DNA of 64,000 nucleotides from Limnohabitans sp. Rim28 (lineage in GTDB: Bacteria > Pseudomonadota > Gammaproteobacteria > Burkholderiales > Burkholderiaceae_C): NCBI RefSeq assembly GCF_000293865.2, contig NZ_ALKN02000002.1:62001-126000 (forward strand), in the 5' to 3' direction. A model generated the notes under the pieces. The model saw only the letters and a list, made by a program, of their open reading frames with translations. It was not told where the DNA came from and made no database searches. Made by a program: the position numbers and the translations under genes. Below are positions 7,708 to 15,879 of this stretch, piece by piece; position 1 is the first letter of the stretch; each line of letters begins with the position of its first letter.

Positions 7708-9720
7708 TTGGACCTAAAATCGTTGGTCGTATATCTGTGTGAATCAAAGCTTTCTAGGCAAGTACCAATCGATTTAGGAGCACGTGCGATGGCAATCGCC
7801 CAACAGGTCTTTGAGACTGGAAGCAAAGTTGCCGCCGTCAGCGCAGGAGAGCTTTCTTCCGCCCTACGAGAGGGAGTCGAACAGTACGTTGGCTGGCCGT
7901 ACAAGGTGACATCTGCCAGAGTTGTCGATTCCGACGGCACAGCGTCGGTTCCATTTGCAGCCGTCGTGTACGCGACGAAGGGCGATTCGCCGGTTACGGC
8001 TCCAGCGCAATTGCCTGCTGATTCCGTCGCTGTTGTTATTGATGCTACCGACAGCCTGACGATCGACAAATTCCGGGCGGCTTACGCGCGCGTCGCAGTC
8101 GCGAAGCGACTAAAGAAGTCACCAGCACCGGAGCTTGGTACACCGACGACGACCGTAACACTCGGCTTAATCTACGCTCAGAGGTCGGATTTGACGCTGG
8201 AAGCTATTGCCGAAGAGCTTAAGAGGCTCAACGCCACGACTCCGAGCGGGGAATGGCCCGACATGATCGTCGTTGCCTCGATGGGTGCGATTCAGTATGC
8301 GGTGCAGTTCCCCGGAGAGTCATTGAGCGGCGACTATTTGCCGCCGGCAGAAGGTGCGCTAAGAAAATACGTACCGGCGGTCTACGTCGTGATTGTCCTG
8401 AGGCCGACAGGCACGTTCACCTTCAACAAGATGATGTCTTTTGTTGTTGCGCACCTTGGCATCTTCTCGCCGGGCGCGAAGCTTTCCGACTTCACAGAAT
8501 TTCTGGACGGCGTACCGAGGACGGCTGTGGTGGTGTCCGGCTATCAGTACGATCTCAAGGGCAGTCTAAATCCCGTTCCAAGCGATCAGTACCAAGACCG
8601 CTTAATGCCGGCAGCACCGATCCAGATCACAGACCGGCGCGGGAAGCACTTAGGCACGATTCAACTTATTCCGTGGCAGGACGGGGGGACGATCGTACTT
8701 AGGGGAAAGTTGCCGCTGCTTGGACTGCTGCCATTCTTCGGAAGACAGAACATACTGAAGGCCGGAGTTGTTACCCGACCAGACGACTTGCAAATTTCTT
8801 ATGTACTACCAATTACGCCGGCAGATTTCGGCGACATGCTGACTCGATTTCAGCAACAGTCAAATATGCTGGTAAAGCAGACCCAGACTCAGTGGCTCGT
8901 ACAAAAACTAGCCGACGAGGGCTCGGCGTCGCCCTTCATGGCGCGCCTATTCATGGGCCTCATGAGGCTGCGCGACGCCGTTTATTCCGATCCTGTGGAA
9001 CGCGATAGATTCGACAAGGCCTTTGACTTCGTCCCAACCTCGCTGTTCACGGTGCGATCCACGGCTAAGGAGATATCCGAGCTCTGGTCAGGACACGCGC
9101 TTAAAATTGCGACCGGGGAAGTCGTGCGTCGACAAGGTGTCGCAATCCACATAGACGAGAGCATCGACAAAGAACTCAGGAGGCAGGTGGAGCACTTCCT
9201 TAACAGCGCCGCGCGCGTCATCAAGCAAGGCATGCAGGGTCTCACGGCTCAGCTTGGCGTAGACATCGGCTTCATGTTCAAGCAGCAAACTGCCTTTGAA
9301 CGCGGTATTGCTGAATTGAAGGCAACTGCTCCGCTGCTGGCCGAGTATCTAGATCAGAGTCGGCAGACATGGTCAGAGCGGCTCATTAAGAGTCGCATCG
9401 ACCTGGAGCATAACAACTGGTCCTTGCCTCGAGTCTCTTATGACACATCCGGAGCGAACATCGTAGCAGTCGAACCCCTCGTCGCCGGTCAGCCAGTCAC
9501 GGAATTTGTGCAGGGGATGCTTGACCGCGTGTGCTGTTTTGTCGAGGATGTAACTGCACATTGCATACAGAAAAAGATGCCAGCGCCGATTACTATCGCG
9601 GAAATCCCGTTGGCTCAGCGTCGTCCGGAAGCTCCCGAGCGCTTCCAGGTCACACTTGCGGTAGGCGGCAAGCCTCGCTGGGAAATTTCCTACCAATCTC
9701 AGCCGTTCGAAAAGGTGTAA
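7708..9720 (+). CDS. Unknown 670-residue protein, partner of a trypsin-like peptidase
   Basis: Not a family I recognise with certainty. The start is a TTG at 7708 with a GAGGAG ribosome-binding site eight bases upstream; there is no ATG that would serve as well. Regions by eye: residues 1-150 alpha/beta; residues 155-300 with a strongly hydrophobic beta-rich part (PDMIVVASMG, VYVVIVLRPTG); residues 300-400 beta-rich; residues 400-580 helical with charged surfaces; a final conserved-looking part with CCFVEDVTAHC near 610. No signal peptide, no Walker motif and no clear nuclease motif. Base composition is richer in CpG than the integrase before it. The next gene in the same direction is a serine peptidase, which makes a two-component conflict or defence module plausible, as inference only. 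Confidence 0.8.
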   Translation: MDLKSLVVYLCESKLSRQVPIDLGARAMAIAQQVFETGSKVAAVSAGELSSALREGVEQYVGWPYKVTSARVVDSDGTASVPFAAVVYATKGDSPVTAPAQLPADSVAVVIDATDSLTIDKFRAAYARVAVAKRLKKSPAPELGTPTTTVTLGLIYAQRSDLTLEAIAEELKRLNATTPSGEWPDMIVVASMGAIQYAVQFPGESLSGDYLPPAEGALRKYVPAVYVVIVLRPTGTFTFNKMMSFVVAHLGIFSPGAKLSDFTEFLDGVPRTAVVVSGYQYDLKGSLNPVPSDQYQDRLMPAAPIQITDRRGKHLGTIQLIPWQDGGTIVLRGKLPLLGLLPFFGRQNILKAGVVTRPDDLQISYVLPITPADFGDMLTRFQQQSNMLVKQTQTQWLVQKLADEGSASPFMARLFMGLMRLRDAVYSDPVERDRFDKAFDFVPTSLFTVRSTAKEISELWSGHALKIATGEVVRRQGVAIHIDESIDKELRRQVEHFLNSAARVIKQGMQGLTAQLGVDIGFMFKQQTAFERGIAELKATAPLLAEYLDQSRQTWSERLIKSRIDLEHNNWSLPRVSYDTSGANIVAVEPLVAGQPVTEFVQGMLDRVCCFVEDVTAHCIQKKMPAPITIAEIPLAQRRPEAPERFQVTLAVGGKPRWEISYQSQPFEKV

Positions 9721-9880
9721 GCGCCGGCGTTTCATTGAGGTCGCATCGCCCATTGACGTGTCGCGAATGTCCGGATTTTGCCGTAACAGTGTGGTCCACT
9801 AAATGCGCAAAAGCGGGCCCGCCGGCCTCCTCCGCTGAAGCTGATATCCGTGCCGGTACGCCTTTGCAAAAAATTCTGAT

Positions 9881-9994
9881 GTGAACAAAAACTTAAAACA
9901 CCTAACGGGTGAGCAAATTGATGCGCTACGATGTATTGCGTCCGACAGGGTTGACGTTTATATCAAGTTTGCACCCATAGGGACGAGATCATGA
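9881..9994 (+). CDS. Possible small ORF overlapping the peptidase start
   Basis: A 37-codon frame begins with GTG at 9881 and ends in a TGA that overlaps the ATG of the following peptidase (ATGA at 9991). The product would be hydrophilic with a short helix (LTGEQIDALRCIASDRV). The overlap is the kind used for translational coupling, which is the only argument for a real gene. There is no good ribosome-binding site before the GTG, and the frame is open for only about a dozen codons further upstream. It may equally be chance or the remnant of a longer gene. Confidence 0.25.
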   Translation: MNKNLKHLTGEQIDALRCIASDRVDVYIKFAPIGTRS

Positions 9995-10695
9995 TTCTCA
10001 CTCGAGACGATACATTCCGCGTTGTGTTCAATCTAAGGACTCCGGTTAACGCAACGCAGTTCAACGTTGGCACCGGTGTTTTTGTCGCCCGAAATGGCAA
10101 CGAGCCGTTCCTTGTAACGGCGACGCATGTCGCGCGAACGTGCACAAACGCCACACAGCTCGTCCTTAGTGATCAAGCGGGGAACGCTACCGGGTTACGG
10201 CTTGCGGATTTCAATGGTGAACTTGCATGGCAGCACCATCCAGTCGCGGACATTTCGGTACTCCAGGTCATACCTAACACTACACTCGCACCGCACTTAG
10301 ATGGCCGATTCCTGGATTACGACCACTTCCATTTGGACAGAACGCCAGTCTCTCGAGACTTTGAACTCACATCGGTCGGCTTTCCAAACGGATTCGGCGC
10401 GCAAGGAATGTTCAGCCCTCTAACTTACCGGTCGTATGCGTCGTCCACGTTCCTGACAATGAACCGCGCTGACACGAACACCCTGTGTGATTTCTTCATG
10501 CTTGAAAATCCAAGCATTGGTGGGTACAGCGGTTGCCCCGTCTTTGACTTGGGATACATGGTCGTGGGAGCTATGACAACCACCAAGGAAAAGACGGTGT
10601 GCTATGGAATCATGCATGGGACCGTATCCGACACGACTGGCGGAAAGCTCGCCGCAGTCACTCCATCTCACTATCTGCGTGATCTTCTGGGATAA
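9991..10695 (+). CDS. Trypsin-like serine peptidase, probably cytoplasmic
   Basis: A 234-residue chymotrypsin-fold peptidase with all three catalytic residues visible: His46 in VTATHVA, Asp87 in HPVADISVLQV and Ser180 in GGYSGCPVFD. There is no signal peptide and no PDZ domain, so it is neither secreted nor DegP-like; it should act in the cytoplasm. It follows the 670-residue gene by 270 bp in the same direction, with the same CpG-rich composition. Trypsin-fold peptidases without export signals are known from bacterial conflict systems, where they cleave a partner protein; whether this one processes its neighbour is inference. The ATG at 9991 overlaps the stop of a small ORF. Confidence 0.85.
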   Translation: MILTRDDTFRVVFNLRTPVNATQFNVGTGVFVARNGNEPFLVTATHVARTCTNATQLVLSDQAGNATGLRLADFNGELAWQHHPVADISVLQVIPNTTLAPHLDGRFLDYDHFHLDRTPVSRDFELTSVGFPNGFGAQGMFSPLTYRSYASSTFLTMNRADTNTLCDFFMLENPSIGGYSGCPVFDLGYMVVGAMTTTKEKTVCYGIMHGTVSDTTGGKLAAVTPSHYLRDLLG

Positions 10696-11145
10696 GGGCT
10701 TACTGCTACTTCGCGTTCTGAACCGGATGGCTAAGCTGAGGTCTGAGCGATGACGGGTACCGGGGGAAGCAGTCATTCACGCTTCGAAACCAAGTGACAG
10801 CAGTCAACCTCTAGCGACTATTTGCGCGCAAAGTCTGCGTAAGGCAGTGCTCTTTTGCAAAAAAGCACCCGTGTGGCACTCAAAAAAGCCCTACAGCGCG
10901 TTTTCACCTGGGCTCGCAGAGCTGACTAGCTGGACTTCAATCAAAACAAACGTAGCGTTTTTTTAAAGCTGGGCAAAGCGCTAGCCGTGTTGGCGCTGAG
11001 GCAAAAAGCAATTCGACATTGACACGAAGTAGGAGTCACTGTTCAGACATTGAATTGGGCTTGTTTGACTGTTCCGAATCTATGAAAAGACATCGAAAAA
11101 TCTATGAGAAGTAGTAAACCCGGACCATACTACTTTGAACTAAAG
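10696..11145. other. Non-coding stretch after the peptidase
   Basis: No supported gene on either strand. The sequence becomes AT-richer from about 10900 and contains short A and T runs. Near its right end, at 11127-11138, lies one arm of a 12-bp inverted repeat whose other arm is at 11301-11312; the pair brackets the tRNA-derived sequence. Otherwise I see nothing here. Confidence 0.6.
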
Positions 11146-11312
11146 AAAAAGCACTTAGAGTTTCCTCTAAGTGCTTGATTTCATTGGGAATTTTTTGGTG
11201 GGCGATGCAAGTTTCGAACTTGCGACCCCTGCAGTGTGAAAACGCCAGCTTTTCACATTTTTCCTGTTTAAAAACAAAAACTTAGCTGTTTTACAGGGTG
11301 TCAAAGTAGTAT
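11127..11312. repeat. 12-bp inverted repeat bracketing the tRNA fragment
   Basis: ATACTACTTTGA at 11127-11138 is the exact reverse complement of TCAAAGTAGTAT at 11301-11312. The arms lie about 8 bp left and 60 bp right of the tRNA-derived core, and related TAGTAT elements follow at 11315-11326. The layout resembles integrase arm-type sites around an att core. The repeat is seen directly; the function is inferred. Confidence 0.6.
11146..11240 (-). repeat. Copy of the tRNA-Val 3' half with its terminator (att-like site)
   Basis: These 95 bp match 37357-37451 with a single difference at 11182 (C for A). They contain the terminator hairpin (stem halves 11151-11160 and 11165-11174) and the 3' half of tRNA-Val: CCA end, acceptor 3' strand, T arm, variable loop and half of the anticodon arm, stopping inside the anticodon loop. 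The 5' half of the tRNA is absent, so it cannot make a tRNA. A truncated tRNA 3' end in direct orientation to the intact gene is the usual trace of integration by a tyrosine recombinase. Confidence 0.85.
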
Positions 11313-11382
11313 AGTTGTAGTATACCCATATAACTACAAAGTGATATTTTAAAAGCCACTTTGTGACAGCAGCTGTAAACCA

Positions 11383-11416
11383 GTGTCATTTCTTTTTACG
11401 GTGCGACTTTTTTAAG
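11383..11416 (+). repeat. 34-bp direct repeat, copy 1 (TGTCATTT end-like)
   Basis: This segment begins with GTGTCATTT and continues with TTTTTACGGTGCGAC; it matches 11645-11678 in the same orientation with about five differences. A terminal TGTCATTT followed by repeated internal sites is typical of Tn5053/Tn402 and Tn7-like transposon ends, but no transposase is in the window. Confidence 0.55.
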
Positions 11417-11452
11417 CACCTGACGAGCATCCATTGTGGCCCAGCGATGGCT

Positions 11453-11571
11453 CAATGTATATAGAGTTTTCGCTCGAACGGCCTCAATGTATATAAAGTT
11501 TCGCGTCGAAGACAGGCAATGTATATGGAGTTTTGGTTCGCACTGGCCAATGTATATAGAGTTTTGTTGGC
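11453..11571 (+). repeat. Four tandem 31-32 bp repeats
   Basis: Four units begin with CAATGTATAT at 11453, 11485, 11517 and 11548, giving periods of 32, 32 and 31 bp. The common core is CAATGTATATAGAGTTTT with a variable remainder containing TTCG or TCGAA. A diverged fifth copy lies at 11731-11759. Units are directly adjacent, so there are no spacers of the CRISPR kind. The pattern fits binding sites for a transposase or an initiator (iterons). Confidence 0.8.
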
Positions 11572-11644
11572 GACCATTGAGCACCCTCCTCCACTATGTA
11601 AGGTGCCGCAAGATGGCTATTGCTTTGTGCTCACCTGATGGCAA

Positions 11645-11707
11645 GCGTCATTTATTTTTACGCTGCAACTTTTTTACGCTGCAACTTTTTCAAGCTGCAA
11701 CTTTTGA
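11645..11707 (+). repeat. 34-bp direct repeat, copy 2, continuing into three 16-bp units
   Basis: Copy 2 of the 34-bp repeat (11645-11678) runs into three tandem units starting with GCTGCAACTTTT at 11662, 11678 and 11694, with a period of 16 bp. Together with the CAATGTATAT-like copy at 11731 this repeats the order of elements seen 262 bp upstream, in the same orientation. Confidence 0.65.
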
Positions 11708-11843
11708 TCTGACCATCTGCAAAGCTATCGCTCAAAGTGTATGAAGTTTGGGATTTGAACCTCGCCCTTCACGCTGGAGCAAAAGCGTGATGTGCTGTTA
11801 AAAGTGTTGTCATGCAGACTGTAGTTTTTGAAACGAAAGTAGT

Positions 11844-12065
11844 TCAGGCCAATCGAGACTGAGTCGAAAGATCTGTCCTTAGCTGCTCAACACGCGATAG
11901 GTATTGATCACAGCTGTCCAGCTCGTTAACTTCAGGATAGGTCTCAATTCTTTTCATTTTGCGCTCAACTGGCGGCTGACTGAAATAGGTGACACCGCAC
12001 CTGTAGCCAGTGGTGGCTGAATCAGAGATCAATAAATTACTGCATGACTTGCAAGACTTTTGCAT
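11844..12065 (-). CDS. Small cysteine-rich protein, 73 residues
   Basis: A small protein beginning MQKSCKSCSNLL, with a CxxC pair at residues 5-8, a further Cys in TGYRCGVTYF near 23 and a Cys in LDSCDQYL near 52. The spacing suggests a small zinc-binding fold. I recall similar short CxxC proteins of unknown function in Burkholderiales, which supports reality of the gene, although the ribosome-binding site before the ATG is weak. It stands alone on the minus strand between the repeats and yqhA. Function unknown. Confidence 0.55.
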   Translation of the reverse strand: MQKSCKSCSNLLISDSATTGYRCGVTYFSQPPVERKMKRIETYPEVNELDSCDQYLSRVEQLRTDLSTQSRLA

Positions 12066-12351
12066 GGAGTTATCTAAAAAATTCTATTCACAAATATTAA
12101 CCCACACAGCTGCACCTAAGACCCAACCCTGCCGCCAAACCTTTTCATCCTGCAGCTCTCGCAAAGCATTCACGTGAAAGACCTTGAAAAACAACGCTTC
12201 GATTCATCTCGGATAGGGTGTTCCGTGGGTTGTTGTAGTTATTCGGTTCGATATGGCCGATAGGCTGGTGAAGACAATGACCACAAGGTGCTCGTTAACC
12301 CGCGTGAGATAGACTCGCAAGAAGACATTTGATTTTTTAAAGCGAGTTCGT
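12066..12351. other. Intergenic region before yqhA
   Basis: Divergent intergenic region of 286 bp between the small cysteine-rich gene and yqhA. No gene is supported. It should hold the promoters for both neighbours, but I cannot point to a convincing -35/-10 pair. Confidence 0.4.
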
Positions 12352-12924
12352 ATGAAGGCCCTTGAAAACTTATTAGAAGCCTTGATTTTCAACAGCCGTT
12401 GGCTGTTGGCCCCCTTTTACCTAGGGCTGGTGATCGGCATCGTGATGTTGTTGGTGAAGTTCACGCAAGAACTTTTTCACGTGTTGCCTCACATTTTCTC
12501 CTCCAGTGAGAGCGAAGTGGTGCTGGCAGTTTTGGCCTTGGTGGATCTCTCCTTGGTGGCCAACTTGCTCCTCATCGTCATCTTCAGCGGCTACGAGAAT
12601 TTCGTCTCCAAGATCAACACCAAAGGGCATGAGGACCGGCCAGAATGGATGGGGCAGGTTGATTTTGCGAGCTTGAAGATCAAAGTGATCGCCTCCATCG
12701 TGGCCATCTCGGCGATAGAGTTGCTCAAGAGCTTCGTGAATCTCAGCATCTTGCTCAAATCCGGCGGCGACACCCCAGCAATCTGGTCAGAAGCGGATCA
12801 AGCCATTGCATGGAAAGTCGGCATTCACGTGTGCCTTGTCGTCACTGGCTTGCTCTTTGCCTACATGGACAATATTTCGGAACGAACCCACGCGCTCAAG
12901 CATAGAGGCAATGCCGAGCATTGA
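12352..12924 (+). CDS. yqhA: YqhA/UPF0114 family inner-membrane protein
   Basis: A 190-residue membrane protein of the UPF0114 (TIGR00645) family. The N-terminus MKALENLLEALIFNSRWLLA is characteristic, and four hydrophobic segments are seen at about residues 14-40, 57-85, 105-130 and 148-172. The motif NTKGHEDRPEWMG after the second segment is typical. The biochemical function is not known; the family is widespread in Proteobacteria and related to small transport or channel proteins by prediction only. It is monocistronic here, followed by about 450 bp without a gene. Confidence 0.85.
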   Translation: MKALENLLEALIFNSRWLLAPFYLGLVIGIVMLLVKFTQELFHVLPHIFSSSESEVVLAVLALVDLSLVANLLLIVIFSGYENFVSKINTKGHEDRPEWMGQVDFASLKIKVIASIVAISAIELLKSFVNLSILLKSGGDTPAIWSEADQAIAWKVGIHVCLVVTGLLFAYMDNISERTHALKHRGNAEH

Positions 12925-13375
12925 TCCGCATTTACTAAGCCCACTTCCACCGCGCAACAAAATTTTCCAGGTTAGAAACGACTTCGGTTTTGATACCGAA
13001 CTCATGTCCACGGGAATTACTAGCCCAGTAAACGATCGATGGGTAGTTATATTCTTGGATCAATCCGTGCGGTCATTCCACGGGCATCTTTGTGAATCGT
13101 CCCGGATTTTATTGAGGCTCCACACTTGTTGAAACTGATAACAATTTAGCAAGGGATGCCGATTTCAGTTGAGTCAGTTAGGGTCCAATCAACAGTCTAG
13201 AAAAGCAGGATCGCCACTGCTCTATACAGCTAGTTTGAAAGTGGGCGAAGAAAACATTGAGCCCTCTTGAAACCCCTCATACGTCAGTCAATTGTTACCT
13301 CGCGAATGAGGGTTATCGCAAGGTACGTTTAATTGCAATAAGCTCCAAGATTGAGATTTTTTAGAGAGTGAAATC
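12925..13375. other. Non-coding stretch of 450 bp
   Basis: No supported gene. Several short frames are present but none has a ribosome-binding site and family-like features. The right end, rich in A and T, should contain the promoter of the following gene. The 13120-13260 part contains no obvious hairpin. Confidence 0.5.
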
Positions 13376-13768
13376 GTGATTGATATCTTTTTTATGTTGA
13401 CCGTAGCCTTGCTGTTCGGAGGCATGACTTTGTATTCTTTTGGTTTTGCAGCTTTCTTGTTTTCCGCGCTACCGGCCAATGCTGCAGGACCTTTACTGCG
13501 CAAAGCATTTCCACACTTCTACGCCTTCGTGATTGTGACTTCTTTGCTTGCAGCAGGCTTAGCAGGGCCCGAGAGAGTTCAATCAGCGAGTTTGATGCTG
13601 CTGATCGCCTTGACCACAGTTTTTACTCGTCAATTGCTGATGCCGGCCATTAACCGTGCAACAGATACGCAAGCTAAAACTCTTTTCAAAGTGTTGCACA
13701 CAGTATCCGTTTTGCTGACCTTAGCCCACATTGGGATCTCTGGTTTCGTCTTAGTGCAAGGGCTGTAG
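13376..13768 (+). CDS. DUF4149-like small membrane protein
   Basis: A 130-residue integral membrane protein starting with GTG at 13376, preceded by a GAGAG ribosome-binding site. Four hydrophobic segments (about 5-30, 46-64, 68-85 and 108-128) and the motif LLFGGMTLYSFGFAAFLF resemble the DUF4149/TMEM205-like family of unknown function. The second half contains the charged NRATDTQAKTLFKVLH loop common in that family. It ends about 50 bp before the convergent manC gene. No operon partner. Confidence 0.65.
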   Translation: MIDIFFMLTVALLFGGMTLYSFGFAAFLFSALPANAAGPLLRKAFPHFYAFVIVTSLLAAGLAGPERVQSASLMLLIALTTVFTRQLLMPAINRATDTQAKTLFKVLHTVSVLLTLAHIGISGFVLVQGL

Positions 13769-13820
13769 ACAATTTGGTGTTGCCGAAGAAAGCCAATCGT
13801 ATGATCAATGAAAGCTTGAA

Positions 13821-15239
13821 TCAAGATCGTCCATAGAGGTCTTCGAATCGCACAATATCGTCCTCACCTAAATAGGTACCGGATTGAACTTCAATGATTT
13901 CGAGGGGTACATCCCCTGGATTCTTTAAGGAATGACGCTGGCCAACCGCTATGAAAGTTGACTCATTTTCATTTAGAACATAAGTGCTGTCGCCGTTGGT
14001 TATTTCTGCTGTACCACTGACAACGACCCAATGCTCGGCGCGGTGATGGTGCAGTTGCAAAGAGAGCTTTGCGCCGGGATCTACCGTGATGCGTTTGACC
14101 TGAAAGGATGTCCCCGAATCAAGGCACTCGTACATGCCCCAAGGGCGATAAACAACGCGATGATTTTTGTATTCTGGTCGTCCTGAATTTTTGAGCTGAA
14201 GATGAATTTTTTTGACGTCCTGGGCACGTGTTTTATGTGCCACCAACACGGCGTCTTTAGTCTCTACCACCACCAAATCTTCTAAACCGATAGCCGCCAC
14301 CAAACGGCTTTGCGCATTGACATAGATACCCCGACAGTCATCGGCTACTACATCCCCTTGCAGGACATTGTTAGCAACGTCTTTATCTGCCTGTTGCCAA
14401 AGGGCCGACCAAGACCCGATATCGCTCCAACCCGCATCAAGCTTTACAACCACAACGTCGCTGCTTTTTTCCATCACGGCTGTATCGATGGCCTCTGATG
14501 GGCAGGCATCAAATTCAGATTGATCTACACGGGTAAATGTCAGGTCTGTGGTCGTCACCTTTGTCGAGGCCTTGCATGCCTCAAAAATTTGGGGTGACAA
14601 ACTTTGAAGTGACTTTAAATAGCTTTTGGCTTTAAAGACAAATATGCCGCTGTTCCAAAGAAAACGACCACTGTCTATGAATTTTTGCGCACTGATCTGA
14701 TCTGGTTTTTCAATAAAACGGTTCACCACGAAGCCGTCTTCAAAAGGTAACCCCTGCTCGATGTATCCGTAACCCGTTTCAGCCGACGTCGGCAAAACAC
14801 CACAAGTGACCAACTGGCCAGACTGTGCAAGTGAAACAGCAGAAAGCAAAGCGCCATGAAATGCAGTCACATCAGCAATGAAATGGTCGGCAGCAAGCAC
14901 TAGCAGGATCAAATCCTGCTCATCCGTCAGGGCTGAAGTGGCAAAGAATGAAGCCAACGCAGCAGCAGGGGCCGTGTTGCGGGGAAAAGGTTCCAACAAA
15001 ATGGTGCAGTCCTCGCGTCCCATTTTTCTCAATTGTTCAGCTGCAATGAAACGATGATCCTCGCTGCACAAAATCAAAGGCGCCCTGAAATCGAGCCCCT
15101 CCAACCGGGATATCGTTTCTTGCAACAGACTTTTTTGACCTGGTATCAAATTCAAAAATTGTTTGGGATACAGATCACGGGAGAGTGGCCATAACCGAGA
15201 GCCAGAACCACCTGCAAGAATGACCGGAAGAACGTCCAT
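13821..15239 (-). CDS. manC: Mannose-1-phosphate guanylyltransferase / mannose-6-phosphate isomerase
   Basis: A 472-residue bifunctional type II enzyme making GDP-mannose from fructose-6-phosphate via mannose-1-phosphate. The N-terminal nucleotidyltransferase has the signature LAGGSGSRLWPLSR at residues 9-22 and the FIEKPD motif near 170. The C-terminal 110 residues form the cupin-type isomerase domain with RPWGMYE and the metal-binding LQLHHHRAEHWVV. GDP-mannose is a sugar donor for exopolysaccharides and mannosyltransferases. It lies at the left border of a cluster with three glycan-related genes (a GT4 enzyme at 17.9 kb, an OpgH-like enzyme and an NdvA-like exporter), so it may supply that pathway. 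Confidence 0.9.
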   Translation of the reverse strand: MDVLPVILAGGSGSRLWPLSRDLYPKQFLNLIPGQKSLLQETISRLEGLDFRAPLILCSEDHRFIAAEQLRKMGREDCTILLEPFPRNTAPAAALASFFATSALTDEQDLILLVLAADHFIADVTAFHGALLSAVSLAQSGQLVTCGVLPTSAETGYGYIEQGLPFEDGFVVNRFIEKPDQISAQKFIDSGRFLWNSGIFVFKAKSYLKSLQSLSPQIFEACKASTKVTTTDLTFTRVDQSEFDACPSEAIDTAVMEKSSDVVVVKLDAGWSDIGSWSALWQQADKDVANNVLQGDVVADDCRGIYVNAQSRLVAAIGLEDLVVVETKDAVLVAHKTRAQDVKKIHLQLKNSGRPEYKNHRVVYRPWGMYECLDSGTSFQVKRITVDPGAKLSLQLHHHRAEHWVVVSGTAEITNGDSTYVLNENESTFIAVGQRHSLKNPGDVPLEIIEVQSGTYLGEDDIVRFEDLYGRS

Positions 15240-15330
15240 AAATATCTTTTGAAATTTGGTGTATCAATCGTTCAATGGTAATCTTTACACGATCAACAAC
15301 TCAGCATCACCGTTAACAGAGAGGCTTCCA

Positions 15331-15879
15331 TTGTTAAATCAATATCCCATTTTGTTAAGGCTTATTCATTGGATTACGGTGGTGATGATCATCGCCTTGC
15401 TGGTGCTTGGCTTTTGGATGACTGACCGTGCGGGTGCCAATCTTTGGGATGAGCTGACGAACACCCTGTACTCATGGCATAAATTGATAGGTTTCCTAGT
15501 ACTGCTCGTCACCGCAATGCGGATTGTGGTGAAGTTGCTTAACAAAAGACCAGACTATCCAAGCAGCATTTCAACGGGCCAAATTCAATTGGCCCATGTG
15601 GTGCAAAGCGCGATGTATTTGCTTTTGGTGCTGGTGCCGTTGTTTGGATGGGCCGGTGTCACTGCATACCCCGCACTCATCACCGTTGGAGGCTTACATC
15701 TTCCAGCCTTGCCCGGCGTACCCAAGGGTGAACCTTTGGCAAAACAGTTGTTCGAAATTCATGGCTACTTGGTTTTGGCGTTGATCGCCGTCGCCATCGC
15801 TCATATCGGTGCGGGTTTGAACCATCTGTGGATTAAAAAAGACCAGGTTTTTGACCGTATCTGGTTTAAATCGAAATGA
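15331..15879 (+). CDS. Cytochrome b561
   Basis: A di-heme b-type cytochrome of the inner membrane (about 182 residues). Four hydrophobic segments are visible, with haem-ligand histidines in LRLIHWITVV, YSWHKLIGFLV, IHGYLVLAL and AIAHIGAG. I place the start at a TTG at 15331 because a GAGAGG ribosome-binding site precedes it by six bases and because the resulting length fits the family (about 175-185). The frame continues upstream to 15256, which would add 25 residues unlike the family. It is divergent from manC and overlaps the convergent GTP cyclohydrolase gene by 14 bp at its end. It may pass electrons for periplasmic or membrane redox steps. Confidence 0.8.
   Translation: MLNQYPILLRLIHWITVVMIIALLVLGFWMTDRAGANLWDELTNTLYSWHKLIGFLVLLVTAMRIVVKLLNKRPDYPSSISTGQIQLAHVVQSAMYLLLVLVPLFGWAGVTAYPALITVGGLHLPALPGVPKGEPLAKQLFEIHGYLVLALIAVAIAHIGAGLNHLWIKKDQVFDRIWFKSK

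Larger units (their letters stand above)
11241..11843. other. Repeat-rich non-coding stretch
   Basis: Apart from the repeats listed separately, no gene is supported. A reading frame at 11436-11744 consists largely of the translated repeats and is dismissed. The stretch separates the tRNA-derived site from the next gene. Confidence 0.6.

Noticed and set aside
7708-10695. Bacterial gasdermin system
   Set aside because: Gasdermin loci can have a nearby protease, but the partner here is 670 residues with no membrane-inserting pattern of the gasdermin type.
11453-11571. CRISPR array
   Set aside because: The four 31-32 bp units are directly adjacent and similar over much of their length; there are no unique spacers and no cas genes.
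11436-11744. 102-residue protein
   Set aside because: The frame is mostly the translation of the tandem repeats and has no family features.
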